A stretch of 64,000 nt of DNA, taken from Amborella trichopoda. Lineage: Eukaryota > Streptophyta > Magnoliopsida > Amborellales > Amborellaceae. Positions within the stretch are counted from its first letter, which is position 1; each line of letters begins with the position of its first letter. Positions 46,401 through 57,091 of this stretch are shown piece by piece. The position numbers were made by a program, and so were the translations under genes. Location of the stretch: assembly GCF_000471905.2 (NCBI RefSeq), contig NW_006497658.1:2256864-2320863 (forward strand), written 5' to 3'. Under the pieces are notes generated by a model, which had not been told where the DNA came from, did not search any database, and saw only the letters and a program-made list of their open reading frames with translations.

Positions 46401-48414
46401 TGCATTCTATTGCATTTGAGGTGTCCTTGCTCATTTCAAATCATACCTAAACTTAACAGTCTATGTGATTGCCTGGTGATATAGTTGCTCGTGTGAACAC
46501 GCATTTTCCTGGAAGCTTCTTCTCTAACTTTTCTTAAGGGATGTATGATTCTGATCTACTGGTCTTACATGGATATCTAAGGATAAACACCATTTTAGAA
46601 AGTGGCAATGTCATTGCCTGTGTCCTGAGTTTGCCAGGATTATCCAAGTCATGCTTGAAAAGTTTGTAACCTTTTGATTTCCATTGATAGAAGCTTGAAA
46701 ACTTTATAACCTTCTTCTCTAACTTTGTTGGGATTTTCCAAGTTATAAGCTTCTTCTCTAAATTTTCTTAGGGGAAGTATGATTCTGATTTTCTAGTCGG
46801 ACTTGGATATCTATTGGAGGATAATACAAGGTTAGAAAGTGGCAACTGTCCTTATTTTATTGGGATTCTCCAATTCCTGAGCTTGGATTTGCTTGAAAAC
46901 TAGCCTTATCATGATATTTCTTTATGTGATGGGCATCTAATCTAACCTAAAGGAGACTCTCTAAAGATCTTGGGGTGCATTTCTTTTGCAATGATTACAC
47001 CTGCCAATCATTTATGGCTGACCTATTGGTATATTTGAGGTCATTTCGTGTTTAGTCTTGTCAAACTACATGAACTGAAAATCTATTTGTATCCCTAACT
47101 CAAGAGAACTTATGGTAAGCCTCCTGCGGTTGAAATTTTGAAATAGGGTTTGGAATTATGTGGCAAGGGATATTTCAGATGTCCTTTTCATAGTTGATGT
47201 TTAACATGGTTTGCCTCTCTATAAAAATCCTAACTGCAATAGTATTGTTTATGAATATTGCTGAATCCCCATTGATTTAATTTATTCAGTGTCCGACAGC
47301 AAATTGTAAATTACCATGATTTCTACCCACAATTAGTACCACACTGTAAATTTGGAATTTGCGAACTGGAGAACGATTAAGAGGAGCACTCTAAGTTACT
47401 ACTGGAATGCGGTAAATTAATCGGTGTTTGCAAAATGAAATATGTTCTTATACAAAAACTAATAGACTGCTGGAAGTTGGGAAGCAAACGAACCTTTCTT
47501 GAACGCTGATTGTGAGCTTTGTTAGTATGTTCCTTCAATTCACTCTAGCACTTCCTGCTTCGTTGGCAACTTGAAAGAAAGTGCTACCTTTGAATAGTTG
47601 GGATGAAAAAATAAAATGTTTTAGTAGTACTTAAGAATTTAGAGGCATTATTGATGTATTCTTAAGGAATGATTTGTTCCAATGATTTGAGTCATTTGAT
47701 CTTCAGTTCAGCATGTTGGCATCTTGGCTGACCGGAGCCACACAATATGTTGCCTCAAAATCAGGCAAGTTTGTATTGACTCCCAAGTTTTGAACCATTA
47801 CTTCTAGGAATCCAAAAGCTTTGAACCATTACTTTTAGGAATCCAATAGCTTTCCATGGATGTCAATATAGTCGACATTCTCCAAAAATAAAAAAATCCA
47901 TGAGCTCTCCATGGGTGTCGATAATGTGTTCTTACATGGGCTGGACTACCATTTGGTTGGGTTAAAGTAATGCCAACCCAGTTCACAGCTAAATCAATAA
48001 AATTTCCTTACTACCTAGTATACTTTAGGAATTTAAAAGACAACTGCTACATACAATCTATCTGAAGGTCTAAATCAATCCAACTTATTGGGAAAAGAAA
48101 ATCTAGATGCATTTGGGGTTGCTTTCTTACAAAATATCTGAATTGTTCTTCATAGGCTTCGTGTTTGTCCTCTGCTTTCTGCTTGTTGGAAATCGATGTG
48201 ATAACGATTTACTAAATCACTGAGATGTTAGCATTGTTCTTACATGTACTGAAGCATTGGTTTTCTGATCTTGTAAGAATTCTTAAACTAATACAATGTT
48301 GCTATCTTTACTCTTAAAATGACTTATTTGGGACTTACACTATGCTTACGTTGCTTTTAGGGCCCTAGGAAGAAGATCCTTCTTGCGCTCTTGCCGCGTT
48401 CCAAGCCTCGATAG
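32792..48414 (+). CDS. SAM (sterile alpha motif) domain-containing protein, 7 exons, 309 aa
   Basis: Exons: 32792-32836, 34107-34249, 38178-38227, 38321-38817, 43044-43121, 43790-43852 and 48361-48414 (TAG). Phases agree throughout and the sum is 930 nt. The start MSNPRVTITLGRSGQ followed by VVKRAAPLSDG is the conserved N terminus of this plant family. The middle (residues about 60-240) is basic and disordered, with DDLRFKLLRKN and DLREKLSR as conserved anchors. Residues about 248-307 form the SAM domain: YTVASLLHALGLGKYAILFQ, then DMTALKQMGDTDLKELGIP and GPRKKILLALL. It lacks a signal peptide or membrane segment. SAM domains mediate protein-protein or RNA contacts, and the plant members are poorly characterised. 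The exon 3/4 boundary (C|GTATCC to AAAAAG|AT) is the weakest join but avoids the in-frame stop at 38242. Introns 2, 4 and 6 are each about 4 kb and carry transposons. Confidence 0.92.
35840..36730 (-). mobile_element. L1-type LINE 3' end with RNase H remnant
   Basis: On the minus strand, GIIKLNLDGCSLGDPGRGPS (about 36470-36400) is the first RNase H motif (DG.S.GNPG) of plant LINEs. It is followed by GGIFKD and later, in another frame, KANWKADLLTRRGA near 36090. The 3' part (35930-35840) is the same tail as at 6.4 and 39.5 kb. Frames are broken. It lies antisense within the SAM-gene intron. Confidence 0.7.
36573..36647. repeat. 27-bp tandem repeat, nearly three units
   Basis: Units at 36573-36599 and 36600-36626 are identical and a partial third follows (TGATTTCCATAATGTGGGTG). 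In the minus LINE frame it reads TIDTHIKEI twice, so it expanded within the element's coding part. Confidence 0.9.
36780..37310 (-). mobile_element. RTE-type LINE, C-terminal RT fragment and 3' microsatellite tail
   Basis: The minus strand at 37188-36892 reads KVRKSRLRWSCHVQRQP, KRTKGRPPKNMD and LDWVEWLNKI, the typical end of plant RTE proteins (normally RLRWFGHVQRRP...). Above it, about 37300-37200 contains similar text (GYKTSHALWDEMLGG) with stops. The 3' end has ACCCCAGATAGTTGGGAT, the common plant RTE tail, followed by (ATG)n at about 36856-36784. It is 5'-truncated and inactive. Confidence 0.85.
37440..37606. mobile_element. 167-bp MITE with 9-bp target duplication
   Basis: The left end reads GGGAAATTTATCAAAATACC and the inverted right end reads GGAAATTTATCAAATTACC, with about 45 bp of inverted similarity. 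TTATTATTA lies on both sides (37431-37439 and 37607-37615), though the surroundings are TTA repeats, so chance is possible. Confidence 0.7.
37607..37795. repeat. TTA/TTG/ATC trinucleotide-rich region
   Basis: Imperfect TTA, TTG and CAT units. Ile/Leu/Val-only open frames here are composition artefacts. A related (GTT)n stretch lies at about 37378-37396. Confidence 0.9.
39143..39943. mobile_element. Composite MITE (copy c) with internal duplication and LINE insertion
   Basis: The outer ends match the family: left GGGTGAGGTTTTCATAAGG with AAGGTTGCAACCTT, right GTTGTCCACCTTATATAAAC then TTTTCC. An 84-bp unit including the core is duplicated (about 39171-39254, partly again 39255-39316), and a LINE tail interrupts the interior (about 39380-39586). 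From about 39587 the interior follows the copy at 51305-51694. Confidence 0.65.
39380..39586 (+). mobile_element. LINE 3' tail inserted in the MITE
   Basis: GAGCACCCATCTTGTGGGTT then CCAATTTTTACCACTTC, ending in TTTCAAAAAAGATAAAA. This is the same tail as at about 6.4 kb and 35.9 kb but in plus orientation. The 5' edge is uncertain. Confidence 0.6.
45122..45354. mobile_element. Hairpin (foldback) MITE, 233 bp
   Basis: Nearly the whole element folds on itself. The left arm starts GGGCATGTTTGGTACGTG and the inverted right arm starts GGGGCACGTTTGGTACGG. Each arm is about 110 bp, with a short loop near TTGGCTGCTAATTGGG. hAT- or Harbinger-like ends. The target duplication is not resolved. Confidence 0.8.
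46515..46980. repeat. 234-bp diverged tandem duplication
   Basis: GCTTCTTCTCTAA(C/A)TTTTCTTA at 46515 recurs at 46749, followed in both by TATGATTCTGAT, GGATATCTA and TTAGAAAGTGGCAA. The two copies differ visibly. Confidence 0.65.
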
Positions 48415-48864
48415 ATATTTACTCTTGTTTATACTGGGAAAGAAAGTTTTTGTTTATGATTTTACTTTCTGTATCTTAATATTTGATTTGGGTTTAAAGA
48501 ATATTTCACTTCACGTGTTCTTAGAAACAGAAAAGAATGCACATATGTTCTCGCAGCCATGATCTTACTTCATTCAGTTTACAGGTAGAGTGGTTTAAAA
48601 ATCTTCAAGGAAATTGCATATGGCGTAACAAGGACCCAACCAATCATTAAATGACTCAAGGTGCTACATAATATCAAGCGTTCTGTTTTATGTGTCGTTG
48701 GTGTTTCATTTCTTGATACATAGCTACTCTAGACGTCAGCATGTCCTTAATGGTAGTTATGCACACAAATTTCTTGTATGTCAAAATTTTCGATTTATTT
48801 TTTCTGCCAGCGATTAGATGGCTACCTGTCTTCTATTCTTACCACCTTTTATACGTTCTGCCAT
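48415..48864 (+). other. 3' UTR and flank of the SAM-domain gene
   Basis: AT-rich sequence after the stop. No single polyadenylation signal stands out. The transcript end is not determined. Confidence 0.5.
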
Positions 48865-48873
48865 TTTTGTTTT

Positions 48874-49423
48874 GGGAAAGCTTTCTATGCTTTTATCTAC
48901 AGCATAGAAGTTCTATACTCCTTTTTATCCAACCTTCTATTCGAAGTTGTATCTTTCTTTTTATCCAACCCTCCATTCTGAATGGAGGGTTAAGATTGCC
49001 CCAATCACAATGTCACGTCTCTGCACTATTTTATTTTTAATTTTTTTCTATAAATTATTTTGACACCAAATTTTGGACGTCCATTCTTTTATTAAACTTG
49101 CATTAACGAAAAATATAGAAAAAATATTTTTGATAGAATAAAATAATCAAAATACCTTTGAAAGTTTTTCGGGGTATTTTGGTCATTATTATTTATCAAA
49201 AAATTATTTTAAATATTTTTTATAGGTGCGCTCCAATGAGAAGATGGTACGTACCAAATTTTATATTCAGAAAATTTGTATTAAAAAAATAAAAATAAAA
49301 TATTTTGAGATGTCGGATCTAAGATCAAACGGTGAGTAGCTCTCTTGATCAAAATTGGATGGCTGGATAGTAAGGAGAGGATAGAACTTCTATGACGTAG
49401 GGGGAAGCACATAAAGCTTTCTC
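48874..49423. mobile_element. Mutator-type MITE family M1, copy 1 (550 bp)
   Basis: The ends read GGGAAAGCTTTCTATGC and, inverted, GAGAAAGCTTTATGTGC. TTTTGTTTT is present on both sides (48865-48873 and 49424-49432), a perfect 9-bp duplication. It aligns over its length with 55790-56308. Internal landmark: GTCGGATCTAAGATCAAACG. Confidence 0.88.
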
Positions 49424-49432
49424 TTTTGTTTT

Positions 49433-50849
49433 TATTTATTTTCACTAATATAATCTGAAATTTAGCAGAAACAAGCATGGTTTTGTTAATTGATCATTTT
49501 ATTTCTTCCAGTTTTTTTGTTTATTCGTAAATTTTGTTTTCTTGTATGTCTTTTATTTTAGACTTACATCTCTTGCTCATTCTATTTACTTTTTTGTATT
49601 TCATACAATGAATGTGTGAAATTTTGCCTAGCTTTAATGTGGATGATGTTAAGGGACCTTTAAGTTTTAGAGTGGACCCATTAGAAGGGTATCTTTTTGG
49701 TTGTGGATGAGGTTAAGGCACCTTTTAGTTTTTAGAGTGGAAGGGTATCCTTTTGGGACCGAAGAGGTCACTTTTTACCTCATTTTCCAAGACTTGGTTT
49801 TTCTCCGCTTAATGGACATGGACATTTTTCAGTGAACTGTCGTTTTAACTTGTACAAAATAAAGTCATGATGTTAAGGGAGTTTAAGGCTCCGTTTAGTA
49901 GGTTTAGTGTACAGCTTTCTAAAAGTTGGCTTGGTGCTAGTGACATGCCACAGATTTCCCTGAATCAAATCATGTTTATTGGACAATCATTGCCAATGGC
50001 AGGGTTTTGCTTATGGGGCTGTATAATGTGAGACCATTTAGTTTTGGAAAATTGTTTCATGCGGGTTGGACTGCAGTTTAACAATATGTGGTCGAGAGGT
50101 ATAAAGCATCCGTCTTAAAGATGATCCATCTAAAAACAATTGTAACTAACTGTTCAAATATTTTCTTAATATAATTATTATTTTTAGTTTTCATTTTTAT
50201 TTCATTTTTATGTACTCCATGTTAAAGATTATATATTTTCAAATTATATTAAAAATATATATTTATTGCCAAGCTTGTATTTCTACAATATGCGGGTTGG
50301 TTGCACAGAAATTATGTCATTTAGTTTTAGTATAAAGAGATCACAATCATTTATAGCTATTGGATGTGAAATCTTATAGATGAAAGTGTGTCACAATATT
50401 ATATATTTTATTTTGGATTTTGTCTTAAATAATATCACTTCTTTAATCACTCGATTTCAAATCTAATGGTTAATGATGGTTGTTATTGCCTTATATAAAA
50501 AATAATAAATCCATTACACACATTTCCTTTGCGTGCAGTGATAATACATAGATTTCTTTATGTGGTACGAGGAGCACCTATTTATTTATGTCCCTTAATG
50601 GAGATAAGTATAACGGCTAGACATCGCCTTGAGAATGACTGAATGGAGTCGGGTGCCGTTGGGACTATGGAAAAAAGATTTTCTTTAAAAATCTATTTTC
50701 TTTGAAATATATTTCATGAGAAAAATATTTTTTGCAAAATAGATTTATGTTGTTTGGATAGTATATGGATGCATAATATTTTTATGGCTTTTTTTACTTT
50801 GCTTTTGATTATATTTTTTTATTGTAATATTTTTTTTTATTAAAGTTGA
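49433..50849. other. Intergenic AT-rich DNA
   Basis: A diverged local repeat (GGATGA(T/G)GTTAAGG(G/C)ACCTTT) occurs at about 49642 and 49702. Otherwise nothing is recognised. Confidence 0.5.
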
Positions 50850-53090
50850 GATAGTCTCTTTTTAAATAATTTCAAAGTAGGTTCTCTCTAAATTTGGCAT
50901 AGTTGCTCTTTCTTTAAAATTTTAAAATAGTCTCTCTAAAATTTTAAGATACTCTTTAAAATTTAAAATTTGAGATAGTTTCTCTCTAATTTTTTAAATA
51001 AGTTTCTCTCTCGTACATTTTTAGGAACTCTCTCTCTAAAATTTGACATAGTTTTTCTCTCTAAAAGTTCAAGACCTCTCTCTAAAACTTACAAAGTGAG
51101 CTAATTTTTCTCTCGAAAAATTTTGAGATAGTTTCTCAAAAATTTTTCAGGTAATTTCTCTCTTTAAATTTGATATGGTTTCTCTATCTAAAATTTTAAG
51201 ATATTTTTTCCTTCTAAAATTTAAAATTGGAGACAATCTATCTAAAAATTTAGAGATAGTTTCTCTCTAGAACTTTTCTAAATACTTTCTTTATAAAACT
51301 TAAAGGGTGCATTTTGTATAAGGTTGCTACCTTAAACAATCCAATTAAGGCGCACCTTTAATATTCATCATAAATGTAATTTTGAAATAAAAGTTTTTTA
51401 GTATGGCTTGAGAATCTATTTTCATTTCCGATTATAAAATTTTGAACTCTAAAAATGGTTCAAACCAAGTAGATCTATAGATACATGTAAATCTTGAAAA
51501 TGGACAGATAATATGTTGTAAGATACACTATTTTGTTGACTCAAAAATCTTTTTTTCTTTTCATATTCATACATCACGATGTTGAGATGATCAATGAGAG
51601 GATTTTCAACATCCAAAAAACTTTTTATGATGGATTTTGGATATGCATACGTAATTCTAGATTTTTAAAGTTGCAACTTTATATAAACTTTTCCAAACTT
51701 AAAATTTGAGAGTCTTTTCCTAAAATTTTTGAGATAGTTTATTTATCTAAAACTATTGAGATAGTTTTTCTTTAAAAAATTTTAGGTGCTCTCTCTAAAA
51801 CTAAAAATTTGAGATAGTTTTTTTCTAAAATTTGATATAGTTTTTCTTTATAAAAATTTAAGACACATTCTCTCTCTCTCTCTACTAAATTTAGTTTGAG
51901 ATAATTTCTCTGTAAAAATTTTCAAGAACTCTCGCTCTCTAAAACTTAAAATTTGAGATAGTTTTTCTCTCTAAAATTTTTGATATAATTTATCTCTCTA
52001 AAAATTTTGAGATAGTTTCTCTCAAACTTAAAATTTGAGATCGTTTATTTTTAAAATTTGATATAGTTTCTCTCTCTAAAATTTTAAGAGATTCCCTCTA
52101 AAAGTTAAAATTTGAGATAGTTTCTCTTTAAAAATTTTGAGAGAGTTTCTCTCTAAAACTTTTCAGGTGTGCTCTCTATAACTTAAAATATGATATAGTT
52201 TCTCTCTCTATTTGTTTATTTATTTTTTAAAAATAGTTTCTCACTCCAAAACTTAAAATTTGAGCTGGTTTCTCCCTAAAATTCGATATAATTTCTCTCT
52301 AAAATTTTAAGAGGCTCCATCTAGAACTTAAAATTTGAGATAGGTTCTCTCTCTAAAACTTTTGAGATAGTTTCTTTTTATAAATTTTTTGAGGTACTTT
52401 CTCTCTCTAAAACTTAGAATTTGATATAGTTTCTCGGCAAAATTTTTGAGATAATTTATCTCTCTAAGACTTAAAATTTGAGATAGTTTATATTTTTGAA
52501 TTTTTTGAGGTAGTTTATTTCTCTGAAAATTTCAGGTACTTTCTCTTTCCAAAACTTAAAATTGAGATAGTCTCTCTCTAAAATATTATGAGATATTTTC
52601 TCTCTCTAAAACTTAAAATTTGAGAGAGTTTCTCTGTTTAAATGTTGAGATGGTTTCTCCTTCTAAAAGTTTTAGTAGTTTGTCTCTCTGAAAATTTTTA
52701 GGTACTTTCTCTCTCTAAAACTTAAAATTTGATATGGTTTTTTTCTCTAAATTATTTGAGCTATTTTCTCTTTCTAAAACTGAAAATTTGAGATAGCATC
52801 TCTAATATTTTTGAGAGTTTCTTTCTCTAAAATTTTCAGGTACTCTTTATAAAACTTAAAATTTGAGATAACTCCATTTTTGAAAAATTTTGAGATAGTT
52901 TGTCTCTCTAAAATTTAAAATTTGAGATAGTTTATTTGTAAAAGTTTTGATATAATTTTAATCTAAATATTTTCAAGTAGTTTCTCTCTCTAACATTAGA
53001 TATAATTAAAATTTTAAGATACCTCCTCTCGCTAAAACTTAAAATTTGAGATTGCTTATCTCTCCAATTTGTGAGGTGCTTTGGCGGAAT
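50850..53090. repeat. Degenerate AT/CT tandem array of about 2.2 kb
   Basis: Dozens of imperfect units built from AAAACTTAAAATTTGAGATA followed by GTTTCTCTCT, alternating with a shorter AAAATTTTGAGATAG plus TTTCTCTC form, and variants GGTACTCTC and GATATAGTTT. Unit lengths vary, about 24-32 bp. A MITE (51305-51694) interrupts it. There is no coding capacity. Confidence 0.85.
51305..51694. mobile_element. MITE with AAGGTTGC(T/A)ACCTT core (copy d), inserted in the array
   Basis: The left end is GGGTGCATTTTGTATAAGG and the inverted right end GGAAAAGTTTATATAAAG. AAACTTAAA lies on both sides (51296-51304 and 51695-51703), a perfect 9-bp duplication made from the array's own unit. Confidence 0.88.
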
Positions 53091-53787
53091 TAATTGCATT
53101 TTATAAGGTAGGCGTCTCCATAATAAGGAAATCTCACTTAAAATCAAAATTTTAGGGTATAGGCACGGAGACAAATTTCTTTATTTTTGGTTTGAAATGA
53201 CGAATATAATTTTTGTTGAAAATATATTTATGTTTCAAAATTTGCATCCAATCGAAATAAATGTGCCATCTTTGCCGAGAAAATATATGTCCTGGTATCC
53301 AAACGCCCCCTCAGTGTTTGCAAATGATGTGGAAATAACGTAGCTGCATACATATTGCGGCTATCGTCTTCATTGTATGTTAGACCTCGAGAAAAGTTTC
53401 ACTGAAACCTCATGGAAATTTTTTTTCTTTTAGGGCCTGTTTGGTTCTAGATAGATAAGAAACCCGGGTCTGTCTCGCCTTTCATGTTTTTGGAAAATAT
53501 TAAAGCTATAGTCTAGCTAAATCCTGTTTGGAAATTTGGATAGCATTAGAATGGAATCTGAGATTGGCTCACATGTTTGTTACACTGAATTTCGTCAATT
53601 TCGGTTTAGTATTTCCCATACGCCAAAAGATTTCATTCTCCTACAGGAGCATATTGTCTACTTACTCCTTCGGTAAAAGCCTAGGAGGAATTTTAGGTTC
53701 CCTCTAGGAAGGCAACATCTTCAACACACAACTAAACCTGAAAAAGGAAAAATGCCAAATCACACTTTCTACGCACTTGGAAAATAT
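53091..53787. other. Intergenic DNA
   Basis: Contains a GGGCCTGTTTGG word at 53434-53445 and CCAAACGCCCC at about 53299, both like ends of hAT/Harbinger elements, but no matching partner ends were found. Confidence 0.4.
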
Positions 53788-54165
53788 GGGAAAAGTTTAT
53801 ATAGAGGCGAGGCTCTAAACAATCAAATTTGAGCTTACCTCAAAAATTTCACGGTTGTTTTGATGCCCAAATATCTTCAAATTGATTATCTCGACATCAA
53901 GAAGCATGGATAGACATGAGAAAAAAAAAAAAAAATTTCAGGTTTTGAAAATAGTGTATTTTGTAACGTATTTTTGGACCGTCAATTTTCAAGATTTTCA
54001 AGTTTTCGGATCTACACCATTTTTGAAGCTTTAAACATGATAAATAAATATAAAAACATATTATAAGGCTATCACAAAATTTCCAATATTAAAACCACAT
54101 TTTTCCACGCTATTTGAAGGTAGGATTTGATTGTTTAGAGCTTAGGCTCTATACGAACCGCACGG
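53788..54165. mobile_element. MITE with GAGCCTAGGCTC-type core (copy e)
   Basis: The left end is GGGAAAAGTTTATATAGAGG and the inverted right end contains GTGCGGTTCGTATAGAGCC. The interior aligns with 31854-32236. Flanks GGAAAATAT (53779-53787) and GGAAAACAT (54166-54174) are a 9-bp duplication with one mismatch. Confidence 0.78.
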
Positions 54166-54354
54166 GGAAAACATAGTCTCAAGATTGAACAAAGACTATT
54201 GAATTTTGTATTTTGTGCGTAAGAGCTAAGTATCTGAAAAGTTAAAATTCAAATTTTTTCTTAAGATTATAATCATCTAGTTCAAAAAATTTTAGATTCA
54301 AAATATCTCCAAGTAGGCTTCTACTCGAGGGAGTAGATGGAAATGTTGCTCCAG

Positions 54355-55720
54355 CAGGGGGATGGTAAGCAGTATGTGTATGATGGTGGGCAAAGGTGAC
54401 AATGTAAGATTCTGGCAGCAAAACTGAATTAGAAACCATCCTCTTAAATATGGATTCCCCAATCTCTATACAAAGGTGAACTCCAGGAGTAAAATCGTCA
54501 GTGATATGGTGACAGGGAAAGGGTTTAGTGATATGGTGACATGGAAAGGGTTTAATGCAGTTTGGGATATTCAGTGTCCCTATAGAAGGGCAAACAATAA
54601 TGTGGCAGAGGAGCTAATTCAGTGTTCAATACTGCTACAACAGTATTCTATTTCCCTGATGAGGAGGACAAAGTTGTTTGGGTACCAAATAATAATGGTA
54701 AGTTCTATGTAAAGTTTGCTTACAAGTTGTTGTATTATGACAGAATCAGATGGAGGGTTGGCAAAATTTTGGCATTGGCCTTTCCCATTAAAAGTTCATG
54801 CCTTCATTTGGTTATTCGCACAAAAGCAACAGTTAGCTGTAGATATGTTGAGAAAGAGAGCTAAGATTTTATTGAATGTATGTTTGTTATGCAAAAAAGA
54901 TGAGGAATCGGTTGATCATCTTTTCCTCAACTGTGATTATGCTAGGTCAATCTGGTTATGGGTGTTTGATTGGTTGGGGATACTGTTGCTCTTGTGCAGG
55001 TAGAAACTTTTATTGATGGATGGAAAATTGAAGAAGTTCGGAAAAAAGGTTTCATTATTTGAAAGTAGTTAATGCCATTGTCGTTTGGAAACTATGGAAG
55101 GAAAGAAATAGACGTTTTGAGAATGTGAGTAGATTGAATTGTAAGCTAAATGAAAAAAATCAAGATAACTGTAGCTGAATGGCTAGCTATTATAGAGGAA
55201 TAGTGGGGTATACTTCAATTAGATTTGATGTATAATATTAAATTGTCGTTACGTAAGAGGAATGTTAAAGGTACTACAATTGGACTGTGGATAATACCAG
55301 AGATGGATTAAACTAAATTTTGATGGAAGTTCTATAGGTTACTAGATGGCTAAACAATTTAATAAGCCACTGGTAATTGAAAGAGATTCGCTAATTGTGA
55401 TAAGATGGATGAAAAAAGAGGTTAAATTTCCAAGGGCTCGGCATGCTTTGGTTAGGGAAGTGGGAGAGGTACGCTGTGATTGGTCTGTTGTCTTTACTCA
55501 CGTCTATCGATAATTTAATATGGAGGCGGACGGTCTTGCAAAAGGTTTGACGATGGACGAACTCATTGATGTAATTTTGTAGTTTTTGTTCTTTCTTTTT
55601 TTTTTTACTTCATGTAAACTGTTAATTAGGTGTGCTTATAGGCAGTATTGGATATTGTAATGAGACCTTGATGATATGAATGGCGACAGTTTCTTTAGAA
55701 ATAAAAAATAAAAAATGAAA
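54355..55720 (+). mobile_element. L1-type LINE, ORF2 C-terminal part (5'-truncated)
   Basis: Plus-strand frames read MVGKGDNVRFWQQN, PLKYGFPNLYTKVNSRSKIV, EEDKVVWVPNNNGKFYVK, then the zf-RVT domain VCLLCKKDEESVDHLFLNC (C-x2-C and H-x4-C), about 54880-54940. RNase H remnants follow (IKLNFDGSSIG at about 55310; VFTHVYR, EADGLAKGLTMDEL at about 55495-55565). The tail has AAATAAAAAATAAAAAATG near 55700. Frameshifts and stops make it inactive. Confidence 0.85.
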
Positions 55721-55789
55721 AATAATATTACTATTAGTTAAAATGTGATGGGTTCACTTTATTGACTTTGATCCAATGCTTTAAAATTT

Positions 55790-56308
55790 GGGCAAGCGTT
55801 CTATGCTTCTCCGACAGCATGGAAATGACATCTTTCCCTTTATCTAACTGTCCATTTTGAATGGAAGGCTAAAATTGCCTCAATCACAATATCACATCTC
55901 TACACTATTTTATTTTTAATTTTTTTTTCTATAAACTAGTTTGACACCAAATTTTGAACGTCTATTCCTCTATTAAACTCGCACTAGCAAAAAAATATAA
56001 AAAAAATATTTTCAATAAAATAAAATAACCAAAATACCTTTAAAAGTTTCAAGAGGTACTTTGATCATTATATTTTATCGAAAAATTATTTTTAATATTT
56101 TTTTATAGGTGCGCCCCAATGAGAACATGACACATACCAAATTTTATATTCATACAATTTGTATATAAAAAAAACTAAAAATAAAATACTTTGAGACGTC
56201 GGATCTAAGATCAAACGGTGAGTGACTCTCTTGATCAAAATTAGACAGTTGGATGATAAAGAGAAGATAGAACTTTTATGCTGTAGGGGAAGCATAGAAA
56301 CCTTTCCC
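55790..56308. mobile_element. Mutator-type MITE family M1, copy 2 (519 bp)
   Basis: The ends read GGGCAAGCGTTCTATGCTTC and, inverted, GGGAAAGGTTTCTATGCTTC. It shares its full length with 48874-49423. Flanks TTAAAATTT (55781-55789) and TTAAATTTT (56309-56317) are a near-identical 9-bp duplication. Confidence 0.85.
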
Positions 56309-56411
56309 TTAAATTTTATCGATTGGAATAAAAAATCGCTGATCTTTGGTTGCAGTTTCGAGTCCCCTCCATCCGAGCACTTATGTATATAATTTTTAAT
56401 ATATTATACTT

Positions 56412-56757
56412 ACATGGGTGAAGTTTGTATACAGTGCCTACCTTATACTATACGAGAAGCCCTTCAATGGCTTGAAATTCTATGTTCAACCCTAATTATA
56501 AAATTTTAAATTTAAAAAACGATGTAGATTATAAAAATCTATAAACACTTGAAAATAGACAGTTTAAATAACTTGTTACAAAATGCACAACCTTTTAATA
56601 CTTCAAATTCTTTTTTTTCTTATACCAAAATGTCATGATGTCAAGATGTTCAATTGAAAGGTTTTTTAACTTTAGAATGCTCTTTTCTATTGGATTTTTT
56701 TGAAGCGGGCCTTACTTGTATAGTATAAGGTTGCAATCTTATATATATAAGAAGCAT
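56412..56757. mobile_element. MITE, AAGGTTGCAA(C/T)CTTA-related (copy f)
   Basis: The interior follows the family (AATTATAAAATTTTAAA; GTCATGATGTCAAGATG). Both ends carry ACCTTATACTATAC in inverted orientation. The ends are diverged and no clean duplication was found. Confidence 0.6.
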
Positions 56758-57072
56758 CTACACGACGCTTATGAGCGAAAATGAACGATGTTTTCGTCTA
56801 TAAACTTATCACTATTCGAAAAAATCGGGCAACGTGGATAAAACAACTGCCACTGACTTAACAAGTATGTGGTGGTACCGTCATGGAAATGCTAGGTCCG
56901 TGATGGTCAAAAAATCACATGAAAGCATCACGGACGTTGTGCAGTCCGTTCAATAAACCGCAACAGGCATAACAAGTCTGTGACGGGACAAGAAACCACA
57001 ATAGACATAGCAAGTCTGTGGTGGGGCGAAACACTACTCATTTTCGCTTGTAGGCTTTTTGGAGTTTTCTAT
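56753..57072. mobile_element. Unclassified MITE with internal short repeats
   Basis: The left end AGAAGCATCTACACGACGC leads into GAGCGAAAATGAACGATG, and the inverted right end AGAAAACTCCAAAAAGCC leads into AAGCGAAAATGAGTAGTG. TATATATA lies on both sides. The interior repeats AACAAGT(A/C)TGTG(A/G) and ACCGCAACAGGCATA-like words. Confidence 0.55.
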
Positions 57073-57091
57073 ATATATATATATATATATA
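57068..57091. repeat. (TA)n microsatellite
   Basis: Twelve AT/TA units between two MITEs. They probably served as target sites. Confidence 0.9.

Larger units (their letters stand above)
43853..48360 (+). other. SAM-gene intron 6 (4.5 kb)
   Basis: Splits the SAM domain before its last helix. Contains the hairpin element at 45122-45354, a 234-bp tandem duplication at about 46515-46980 and a 32-bp duplication at about 47790-47850. No gene is seen on either strand. Confidence 0.8.

Noticed and set aside
53296..53450. hAT/Harbinger element ends near 53.3-53.4 kb
   Set aside because: GGGCCTGTTTGG and CCAAACGCCCC words were seen but no partner ends or target duplications could be paired.
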